Shown here in pieces: positions 1-5,037 of a stretch of 5,037 nucleotides of DNA (position 1 is its first letter; every line of letters begins with the position of its first letter). Source of the DNA: Desulfurellales bacterium (lineage in GTDB: Bacteria; Campylobacterota_A; Desulfurellia; Desulfurellales; Hippeaceae). The stretch covers positions 1-5,037 of the forward strand of contig JALTDI010000220.1 in the NCBI GenBank assembly GCA_027074255.1, given 5' to 3'. Made by a program: the position numbers and the translations under genes. The notes under the pieces are model-generated. The model was not told where the DNA came from, ran no database searches, and saw only the letters and a program-made list of their open reading frames with translations.

Positions 1-83
1 GGTGTTTCGATAATCTCCCCGCTCTTATCCTTCTGTAAATACCTGCTTTTCAGCACCACAAGCGCATTTTCTGACAACTTCAC
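1..83 (-). CDS. nrdJ: Class II (adenosylcobalamin-dependent) ribonucleotide reductase, N-terminal fragment
   Basis: Only the first 27 codons lie in the window; the gene continues past the left edge. The readable start is (M)KLSENALVVLKSRYLQKD followed by KSGEIIET. The pattern SENAL-VL--RYL-KD--G-IIET is what I know from the N-terminus of B12-dependent ribonucleotide reductases. These enzymes reduce ribonucleotides to deoxyribonucleotides in the cytoplasm using a cobalamin-generated thiyl radical and need no oxygen. The start chosen is GTG at 83-81, because AGGGGG lies 8 nt upstream and the motif begins at once; a TTG two codons later fits the ribosome binding site less well. The gene begins 5 nt after the recJ stop, so it is probably co-transcribed and translationally coupled. 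No catalytic residues are visible. The identification rests on a short N-terminal pattern. A class I or III reductase, or another protein with a similar start, cannot be fully excluded. Confidence 0.7.
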   Translation of the reverse strand, partial: MKLSENALVVLKSRYLQKDKSGEIIET

Positions 84-88
84 TTAAT

Positions 89-1807
89 CTACCCCCTAAT
101 CTTGGATAAAAAGGCATCTTTAATTGAAAATGACATATAGCCGTTGTTCATACCGGCCGTAAATATAATATCATACATATACCCTATTTTTAAATCCATA
201 TCTTTATCAAAAGAAATCATCCAGATATCATCCGTATTATCGCTTATCAAGAACTTGGGATATTTATTAAGCACCATCTTCTTATCCTTAATTAAAGAGT
301 GTTTAACCATAAAAAGAGGCTCCGAGTTGGATTGACCGAAAGGTTCAAGCCTATAAAGCTCGTTCAAGAATTCCCTACTGAATATATCGAGAGACACTTC
401 ACAATCAATATCATAATTTTCAACAAGACTGATCGTACCGTATTTTTTCTCGACTATTTCATTGATTTTTTCCTTAAAACTATCTATTAAGCTGTTTTTT
501 ATTGTTATTCCTACGGCCATCCTATGTCCTCCAAACCTCTCTAACATACCGCTTGTCTCTTTTATGGCCGAGAATAAATCGATATCTCCTATGCTCCTTC
601 CGCTGCCGACGCTTGTGGTATCCATTTCGCTGATAATAATCGCAGGCTTGGAATGCTTATACGAAACAGCGTTGGCCGCAATTCCTATAACACCCCGGTG
701 CCAGCCTCGTCCGGATGCGACGATAACGGCATCGCCCGTGTATCCTATGCTTCTTTCTATGTCAGCAACTATCTGTGTCTGCAGTTTTCTTCTTTCATTA
801 TTTATATCGTTCAATCTGTTGGCTATCTCTTCTGCTTCAGATTCATTTTCTTTCATAAGCATATCAACAACAATAGAAGCATCATAGAGCCTGCCTGCTG
901 CATTAATTCTCGGAGCGATGGAAAAACTTATATTTCTGGAGTTAAGGTTTCCGTTTATACCCGAAACCTTTTTTAAAGACTCAATCCCGGCGCAAGAATA
1001 CTCATCTATCGACAGACCGTATTTTACGCATATGCGATTTTCATCAATCAAGGGAACTATATCAGCCAAAGTACCGAGTGCAACAAGGTCGAGATATTTC
1101 TTTAAATTGGGCTGGCTGACGTTATTGAAAAAATCCGTGCTTCTAAGCTTATTCCTCAAAGCCATAAGCAGATTAAAAGCTACACCTGCACCGGATAGCT
1201 CTCTGAAAGGAAAATTGGAGCCCTTTCTTTTGGGATTAATGACAGCGTAAGCTGCAGGAAGCTCCTCCTGCGGTTCATGATGGTCGGTTATGATAATATC
1301 CACACCCGCAACTCTGGCGAATTCCACTTCGTCTAAGCTTGTTATGCCGTTATCCACCGTTATGATTAATCCTGCATTCAATTCAAGGGCTCTTTTTATA
1401 GCCTCCAAGCTCAAACCGTATCCATCCTCACGTTTGGGAATATAAAAGTCCGCACCAACACCTATCTCCTTGAAGAATTTGAGCATCAAACTTGTAGCCG
1501 TTACACCGTCTGTATCATAATCGCCGACAATGAAAATCCTTTCTTTCCTTTTAATAGCTGCGATTATTCTCTCAACAGCTATATCCATATCCGCCAAAAA
1601 AAACGGATTATACAGATTATTTAGTGATGGGAACATAAAATTGTTTATTTCGTCGTAGGACTTTATATTTCTGTTTTGCAGAATCCTTAGCGTTGCCGTA
1701 TAAATATTAATATCTTTTACTTTGGTAATGCTGTTATCAAAGCATTTTTGTCTGAGGCTAAGTTTTTTTTTATAACCCTTTACGTTGTTTAATTCCAAAA
1801 CTTCCAT
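89..1807 (-). CDS. recJ: Single-stranded-DNA-specific 5'-3' exonuclease RecJ
   Basis: The product has 572 residues, the usual length for RecJ. RecJ degrades single-stranded DNA 5' to 3' in recombination (RecFOR) and mismatch and base-excision repair, using two metal ions. The DHH-superfamily motifs appear in order: GDYDTDG at residues 95-101, the TVDNG aspartate D152, TDHH at 174-177, and GTLAD at 245-249. The DHHA1 half follows, with PRINAAGRL at 299-307, GWHRGVIGI at 368-376, GSGRSI at 401-406 and GGH at 426-428. The C-terminal part, including LEPFGQSNSEPLF near 487-499, matches the OB-fold region. The DxDxDG, DHH and GGH metal and catalytic residues are intact. The frame extends upstream to a TTG at 1888, but that stretch lies inside the preceding gene and is not RecJ-like, so I chose ATG at 1807-1805, one base after the preceding stop. 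No proper Shine-Dalgarno precedes it, so translation probably depends on re-initiation. A run of nine A's covers codons 13-15. Confidence 0.95.
   Translation of the reverse strand: MEVLELNNVKGYKKKLSLRQKCFDNSITKVKDINIYTATLRILQNRNIKSYDEINNFMFPSLNNLYNPFFLADMDIAVERIIAAIKRKERIFIVGDYDTDGVTATSLMLKFFKEIGVGADFYIPKREDGYGLSLEAIKRALELNAGLIITVDNGITSLDEVEFARVAGVDIIITDHHEPQEELPAAYAVINPKRKGSNFPFRELSGAGVAFNLLMALRNKLRSTDFFNNVSQPNLKKYLDLVALGTLADIVPLIDENRICVKYGLSIDEYSCAGIESLKKVSGINGNLNSRNISFSIAPRINAAGRLYDASIVVDMLMKENESEAEEIANRLNDINNERRKLQTQIVADIERSIGYTGDAVIVASGRGWHRGVIGIAANAVSYKHSKPAIIISEMDTTSVGSGRSIGDIDLFSAIKETSGMLERFGGHRMAVGITIKNSLIDSFKEKINEIVEKKYGTISLVENYDIDCEVSLDIFSREFLNELYRLEPFGQSNSEPLFMVKHSLIKDKKMVLNKYPKFLISDNTDDIWMISFDKDMDLKIGYMYDIIFTAGMNNGYMSFSIKDAFLSKIRG
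92..97 (-). promoter_or_regulatory. Ribosome binding site for nrdJ
   Basis: AGGGGG on the minus strand lies 8 nt before the GTG at 83-81, inside the last codons of recJ (only the stop codon separates the two). It is a strong Shine-Dalgarno match and is the main reason for choosing the GTG start. Because it is embedded in recJ, ribosomes finishing recJ would pass over it, which favours coupled translation. Confidence 0.65.
1763..1771 (-). repeat. A9 homopolymer at the start of recJ
   Basis: Nine consecutive A's on the coding strand encode Lys13-Lys15 of RecJ. It is the longest single-base run I found in the window. Gaining one A would put a TAG directly after the run, and losing one A leads to a TAA about 20 codons later. 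Either change would therefore abolish RecJ. Runs this long can be sites of replication or transcription slippage, but the sequence does not show that this happens here. Confidence 0.8.
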
Positions 1808-1808
1808 C

Positions 1809-3626
1809 TTAAATATTTTTCTTAAAGTAGTCTTCAAGTATCTTTCTGTGATCAAAAACAATGTCTTCCGGAAGGGAATCAATATCAAAAAGCCCTACAT
1901 CCAGAGCATCGTCACCCGCAGCCGGTATATTTTCGGCTTTTGCATAAAAAACCGTACTTATCGTATGGGCTCTCGGATCCCTGTCCGGTTTTGAATAAAC
2001 ACCGACAAGACCTATAATCTCAACATCAAGCCCCGTTTCTTCTTTGGCTTCCCTGACAGCCGCTTTTTCAACGGACTCGCCGTAATCAACAAACCCGCCG
2101 GGTATTGCCCAGCCGAGAGGTTCGTTTTTTCTCCTGATCAGCACTATTTTATCATTTAAAGCAATAATAATATCCACTGTCGGAATAGGATTTTTATAAA
2201 CTTTTACAGGATATCCGCACCTTGGGCATTCAATGGCATTGCCGCCTTTTTCATTAATTTCTTTTTTTATCTCATCTATAATACGCAAAACATTTTCCTT
2301 AGCCGTCCCGCCATAGCTTTTTCTTGAATCTATGGCTTTTCTATAATGCAAAATATCCAATATATTGCTTTCAATAAGATCGGAAAAACCTTTAAGCTCT
2401 TTTACCGAAATGTCCTCAAGCCTTTTATTCTCTTTTTCGGCATAAGCAACTATTTCGCCGGTAATTTTATGGGCTTCTCTAAATGACATACCTTTCTTGG
2501 TCAAATAATCAGCCAAATCCGTAGCCGTGATAAAGCCCTGATTTAAGGCTTTTTCCATGGAAGACTTTTTCGGTTTTATGTTGGGCAGCATTTTAATCAT
2601 AACGTTTAAAATTCCCATAACCGTATCAATGGAATCAAACAGTGATTCTTTGTCTTCCTGCATATCCCTGTTGTAGGTTAGAGGCAGGGATTTCATAAGC
2701 GTCAAAAGCTGCATAAGATTACCGTATGTCCTGGCTGTTTTACCTCTTATAAGTTCAACGGCATCAGGATTCTTCTTCTGCGGCATTATGCTCGAACCCG
2801 TGCAGAATTCATCCGGCAAATCTATAAAATCAAACTCGGATGTGGAAAAAATCACCATCTCTTCTGCAAATCTGGAGGTGTGCATGGCAAATATAGCCAC
2901 ATTACTCAAAAACTCAACGGCAAAATCCCTATCGGAAACAGAGTCCATGGAGTTTCTCGAAATCTTTGAAAATTTTAACCTCTCGGCAACAAAACGCCTG
3001 TCTATCGGAAACCCCGTTCCCGCAAGTGCACCGCTTCCAAGCGGCATAACGTCGATGCGTTTTAAATTATCTCTGAACCTGTCCGCATCACGTTTAAATT
3101 TTTCATAATAGGCCAAAAGATAATGAGAGAACAAAACCGGCTGTGCATGCTGCATATGTGTAAATCCAGGCATTACAACATCTATATAATCCTCTGCAAG
3201 CTTCACTATCTCTTTTAGCAGTACGGTAATTTTATCTATAATTTCTATCGAGACATCTCTCAAAAGGAGTCTGATGTCCAAAGCAACCTGGTCGTTTCTG
3301 CTGCGGGCTGTATGAAGTTTGCCGCCTGTTTTACCTATCATTTCAATGAGCTTATGCTCTATGTTCATATGGATATCTTCGTCTTCTATGCGAAAATCAA
3401 ATTCGCCGTTATCTATCATCTGTTTGATTTTGCCCAATGCAATAACTATTGCATCGGCTTCGTCCTCCGAAATAATACCCTGCTTTGCAAGCATTCTGGC
3501 ATGGGCCATGGAACCTTCGATATCATATTTATAAAGTTTTTTGTCGAAACTTACGGATTCTGAAAAACTCTCCATCAAATTATCGGTGGATTTGGAAAAT
3601 CTACCGCCCCACAATTTTTCACTCAT
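1809..3626 (-). CDS. argH: Argininosuccinate lyase fused to a C-terminal Nudix hydrolase
   Basis: The product has 605 residues, against about 460 for ordinary ArgH. Residues 1-450 are a complete argininosuccinate lyase, which splits argininosuccinate into arginine and fumarate in the last step of arginine synthesis. The fumarase/aspartase superfamily motifs are present: HTARSRNDQ at 105-113, GFTHMQHAQP at 154-163 with the expected general-acid His157, and GSSIMPQKKNPD at 277-288 carrying the catalytic serine loop. SRKSYGGTA at 434-442 is the usual ArgH tail. A short charged linker (451-464) leads to a second domain: a CPRCG knuckle at 467-471, NPIPTVDIII, and a perfect Nudix box from G511 to L533. 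ATG at 3626 is preceded by AAGGAT and overlaps the hom stop as ATGAGTGA, implying coupling. The lyase assignment is very secure and the fusion is read directly from one open frame. The Nudix substrate is unknown, and the gene symbol refers to the lyase half. Confidence 0.93.
   Translation of the reverse strand: MSEKLWGGRFSKSTDNLMESFSESVSFDKKLYKYDIEGSMAHARMLAKQGIISEDEADAIVIALGKIKQMIDNGEFDFRIEDEDIHMNIEHKLIEMIGKTGGKLHTARSRNDQVALDIRLLLRDVSIEIIDKITVLLKEIVKLAEDYIDVVMPGFTHMQHAQPVLFSHYLLAYYEKFKRDADRFRDNLKRIDVMPLGSGALAGTGFPIDRRFVAERLKFSKISRNSMDSVSDRDFAVEFLSNVAIFAMHTSRFAEEMVIFSTSEFDFIDLPDEFCTGSSIMPQKKNPDAVELIRGKTARTYGNLMQLLTLMKSLPLTYNRDMQEDKESLFDSIDTVMGILNVMIKMLPNIKPKKSSMEKALNQGFITATDLADYLTKKGMSFREAHKITGEIVAYAEKENKRLEDISVKELKGFSDLIESNILDILHYRKAIDSRKSYGGTAKENVLRIIDEIKKEINEKGGNAIECPRCGYPVKVYKNPIPTVDIIIALNDKIVLIRRKNEPLGWAIPGGFVDYGESVEKAAVREAKEETGLDVEIIGLVGVYSKPDRDPRAHTISTVFYAKAENIPAAGDDALDVGLFDIDSLPEDIVFDHRKILEDYFKKNI
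1812..2234 (-). other. Nudix hydrolase domain of the ArgH fusion (residues 465-605)
   Basis: This domain resembles free-standing Nudix proteins of about 140-160 residues that start with a cysteine knuckle and the phrase NP-PTVDIII. Such enzymes hydrolyse nucleoside diphosphates linked to another group; ADP-ribose and NADH types are common. The Nudix box fits G-x5-E-x7-REUxEExGU exactly: G511, E517, R525, E526, E529, E530, G532, L533. The metal-binding glutamates are therefore intact and activity is expected. Only one CxxC pair (C467, C470) is visible, so a full four-cysteine zinc ribbon is not shown. The segment DRDPRAHTISTVFYA (548-562) follows the box, as in ADP-ribose pyrophosphatase-like members of the family. 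The substrate cannot be decided from sequence. No ATG or GTG start lies in frame in the linker; the nearest alternative is a TTG inside the lyase tail at 2288-2286. Confidence 0.9.
2251..2270 (-). other. A7 run and -1-frame stop codons in the ArgH-Nudix linker
   Basis: On the coding strand the linker reads ATA AAA AAA GAA, so the run (2262-2268) forms the heptamer A AAA AAA in the phase required for -1 ribosomal slippage. In the -1 frame the next codons are AGA AAT TAA TGA, ending translation after residue 457 with the tail KKRN. The run, its phase and the stops are seen directly. That it acts as a slippage site, or is a scar of an old gene boundary, is inference. Other A7 runs occur in hom without any such arrangement that I noticed. 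Confidence 0.4.
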
Positions 3627-4914
3627 CGTCTATCCTTATTAATAACGTTTTATTTTTTACAACATCGAGTTTATGTATATCGCCCAGCGCTCTTTGTATA
3701 TTTCTCTCAAGAGCCTTGTGTGTAACAATGATTAAAGGCACCCAGTCTTCACCTTTATGCAGCTGAACAACATTTTTTATACTGATTCCGTTATCACCGA
3801 GTATGCCGGATATTTTGGATAACACACCCGCACTGTCTTCAACACTAAACCGTAGATAGTAATCCGCATCAAGGTCGTTGATATCCAAGACGCCGCGATT
3901 TCTCACATAGTTAAACGGAAAAGACATAAGCGGAATGCGCAGATGCGAGTTGAGTTTTATATTTCTTGCAATATCCATTATATCGGCAACAACTGAGCTT
4001 GCCGTAGGCAAACTGCCAGCGCCCTTTCCTACATAAACGGTGTCGTCTGCCATATCGCATTGAACCTTAATTGCATTATACTCACCGTCGGTTTTTGCAA
4101 GAATGTCGTTTTTTCTTACCATTGCAGGATGCACCCTTACATCAATCTTATCATCTATAAGTCTTGTGATTCCAAGCAATTTTATCGTATATCCGAATTC
4201 AGAAGCAAATTTAATGTCAATTAGGGATATATCGCGTATGCCTTCTGTGAATACATCTTTGTCCTTTATATTATCCCCGAAAGAAATAGAGCTCAATATA
4301 GCCATCTTATGAGCGGAATCTATCCCGTCTATATCAAAAGTAGGGTCGGCTTCTGCAAAACCTTTTTGCTGAGCATCTTTTAGGGCATCTTCAAAAGAAA
4401 CCTCTTTTTTTAACATTTCCGTTAAAATATAATTGCACGTGCCGTTTACAATCGCTTTAATAGATTTGATATTGTTAGCCGACAGAGATTCTTTTATCGA
4501 CTTTATTATGGGAATACCGCCTGCAACGGCAGCTTCGTATCCTACATCAACCTTTTTTTCAAACGCTTTCGAAAAAATCTCAAATCCATAACGAGCAAGA
4601 AGAGCCTTATTCGCCGTCACAACGCTTTTGCCGTGTTCTATCGCTTCAATAATAAAATCTTTCGCAAAATCATACCCGCCGACAAGCTCAACAACAATAT
4701 CAATATCATCGTCGAAAAGCTCGCTATACGATTCAGTCTCAAGACCTTTGACAAATTCTCCGGCTTCTTCGCTTATGCTCCTTGAATAAACCTTTTTTAG
4801 TTTAAGGTCGAATCCGAGTCTTTTTTTAATTATTTCGGCGTTCGTGCTCAATATCTTAGCAACACCGCCGCCTACCGTTCCAGCTCCGAGTAATCCGATA
4901 TTTACCTGATTCAT
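3619..4914 (-). CDS. hom: Homoserine dehydrogenase with C-terminal ACT domain
   Basis: The product has 431 residues, normal for the monofunctional enzyme with a regulatory domain. It reduces aspartate semialdehyde to homoserine with NAD(P)H, the branch step to threonine and methionine, in the cytoplasm. The N-terminal Rossmann motif is GLLGAGTVGGG (7-17). VVTANKALLA (98-107) carries the conserved lysine K103, EAAVAGGIPII is at 127-137, and NGTCNYILTEM at 157-167. The family signature around 181-203 includes AEADP, E188, D199 and K203, which align with the catalytic Asp and Lys of yeast Hom6. An ACT domain covers about 354-431 (FSVEDSAGVLSKISGIL near 356-372), suggesting threonine feedback. 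The frame runs upstream to a TTG at 4974, but those bases are the promoter -35 box. ATG at 4914-4912, 5 nt after GGAAGG and directly before the Rossmann strand, is the true start. Its stop overlaps the next gene by 8 nt. Confidence 0.96.
   Translation of the reverse strand: MNQVNIGLLGAGTVGGGVAKILSTNAEIIKKRLGFDLKLKKVYSRSISEEAGEFVKGLETESYSELFDDDIDIVVELVGGYDFAKDFIIEAIEHGKSVVTANKALLARYGFEIFSKAFEKKVDVGYEAAVAGGIPIIKSIKESLSANNIKSIKAIVNGTCNYILTEMLKKEVSFEDALKDAQQKGFAEADPTFDIDGIDSAHKMAILSSISFGDNIKDKDVFTEGIRDISLIDIKFASEFGYTIKLLGITRLIDDKIDVRVHPAMVRKNDILAKTDGEYNAIKVQCDMADDTVYVGKGAGSLPTASSVVADIMDIARNIKLNSHLRIPLMSFPFNYVRNRGVLDINDLDADYYLRFSVEDSAGVLSKISGILGDNGISIKNVVQLHKGEDWVPLIIVTHKALERNIQRALGDIHKLDVVKNKTLLIRIDDE
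3632..3637 (-). promoter_or_regulatory. Ribosome binding site for argH-Nudix
   Basis: AAGGAT on the minus strand lies 5 nt before the ATG at 3626-3624 (6-7 nt if counted from the AAGG core). It sits within the final codons of hom, so the lyase start is both well marked and coupled to hom translation. Confidence 0.6.
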
Positions 4915-4919
4915 AACAA

Positions 4920-4925
4920 CCTTCC
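4920..4925 (-). promoter_or_regulatory. Ribosome binding site for hom
   Basis: GGAAGG on the minus strand ends 5 nt before the ATG at 4914-4912. It decides the hom start in favour of this ATG over the in-frame TTG twenty codons upstream, which has no such signal. Confidence 0.65.
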
Positions 4926-4945
4926 ACTTACATAAAGTTAGAAAC

Positions 4946-4974
4946 AATATATAATGAAGGTACGTTAATGTCAA
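4946..4974 (-). promoter_or_regulatory. Sigma-70-type promoter upstream of hom
   Basis: On the minus strand a perfect -35 box TTGACA (4974-4969) is followed by a 17-nt spacer and a -10 box TATATT (4951-4946, five of six consensus bases). Transcription would begin near 4939, where the coding-strand base is A. That leaves a leader of about 25 nt, just enough for the ribosome binding site. The -35 box starts 6 nt after the stop of the preceding gene. The leader is too short for a riboswitch or attenuator. The promoter would drive hom, argH-Nudix, recJ and nrdJ, possibly in addition to read-through from upstream. Confidence 0.7.
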
Positions 4975-4980
4975 TCAGGT

Positions 4981-5037
4981 TTAGTCTATTTTCTTACCAA
5001 TAGCCTCGGCTATCTTTTTCATTTGTTTAACAAGCAG
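4981..5037 (-). CDS. C-terminal end of an unidentified gene
   Basis: The last 18 codons and a TAA stop (4983-4981) are visible, reading LLVKQMKKIAEAIGKKID. This looks like a lysine-rich amphipathic C-terminal helix and is in an open frame from the right edge. I do not recognise the family; an aminotransferase or ligase tail is conceivable but unsupported. It lies in the same direction as hom, 66 nt upstream. No hairpin-plus-T-run terminator is visible after its stop, so read-through into hom is possible. Confidence 0.5.
   Translation of the reverse strand: MLVKQMKKIAEAIGKKID

Noticed and set aside
84..91. Transcription terminator between recJ and nrdJ
   Set aside because: There are only 5 nt between the genes, with no hairpin and T-run; the nrdJ ribosome binding site lies inside recJ.
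462..887. Plus-strand open frame of 141 codons, with neighbours at 653-976 and 918-1250
   Set aside because: They lie antisense to recJ, whose motifs are continuous across the region; the translations are low-complexity Ser/Leu/Ile-rich and resemble no family, with no ribosome binding site support.
1808..1888. Upstream extension of recJ to a TTG start at 1888
   Set aside because: It would overlap the conserved end of the Nudix domain by about 80 bases, and the added residues are not RecJ-like.
2251..2270. Simple sequencing error creating a false ArgH-Nudix fusion
   Set aside because: Not excluded, but a single extra A would leave the Nudix domain with no ATG, GTG or TTG start before its cysteine knuckle, so the fused frame is the more coherent reading.
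2788..3108. Plus-strand open frame of 106 codons, and others around 3312-3766
   Set aside because: They are antisense shadows of the well-conserved ArgH and Hom coding frames, with serine-rich translations and no independent signals.
4915..4974. Upstream extension of hom to a TTG start at 4974
   Set aside because: The bases are better explained as the promoter and leader; ATG at 4914 has GGAAGG at the right distance and directly precedes the Rossmann motif.
4915..4980. Riboswitch, T-box or threonine/methionine attenuator before hom
   Set aside because: The gap is only 66 nt, mostly filled by the promoter; the predicted leader of about 25 nt has no hairpin or leader peptide with runs of regulatory codons.
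1..5037. Mobile element, CRISPR array, defence island or other new system
   Set aside because: No direct-repeat arrays, terminal inverted repeats, transposase or integrase motifs, or foreign-looking composition were seen; the genes are housekeeping and tightly packed.

Overview
The window is a compact block of genes that all read on the minus strand, from right to left. It resembles core chromosome of a low-GC (roughly 40% by eye) bacterium. Poly-A/poly-T runs are frequent. The genes have clear purine-rich ribosome binding sites, and the last one encodes a class II (B12-dependent) ribonucleotide reductase. The Hom, Nudix and NrdJ proteins look like those of anaerobic Gram-negative bacteria of the Deferribacterota/Desulfobacterota kind. 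That placement is an impression from sequence style and has low confidence.

Layout in transcription order. (1) At the right edge, 4981-5037 holds the last 18 codons of an unidentified gene. (2) A 66-nt gap holds a near-consensus sigma-70 promoter (TTGACA, 17-nt spacer, TATATT) and a good ribosome binding site. (3) hom (3619-4914) encodes an ACT-domain homoserine dehydrogenase. (4) A gene at 1809-3626, overlapping hom by 8 nt, encodes a 605-residue fusion of argininosuccinate lyase (ArgH) to a complete Nudix hydrolase. (5) recJ (89-1807) starts 1 nt after the fusion gene. (6) The first 27 codons of a gene that reads like nrdJ begin 5 nt after recJ and run off the left edge.

The spacings (8-nt overlap, 1-nt gap, 5-nt gap) indicate one polycistronic unit driven at least partly by the promoter before hom. 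It joins amino-acid synthesis (threonine/methionine branch and arginine) with nucleotide clean-up (Nudix), single-strand DNA degradation in repair (RecJ) and deoxynucleotide supply (NrdJ). No stretch over 300 bases lacks a gene. I see no RNA gene, mobile element, CRISPR array or convincing terminator.

The most unusual feature is the ArgH-Nudix fusion. Its linker carries an in-phase A AAA AAA run followed by a TAA TGA pair in the -1 frame, so slippage there would release a lyase of ordinary length (457 residues). There is also a possible internal TTG start for a separate Nudix protein. A second point is a run of nine A's at codons 13-15 of recJ. I found no clearly new defence or mobile system.
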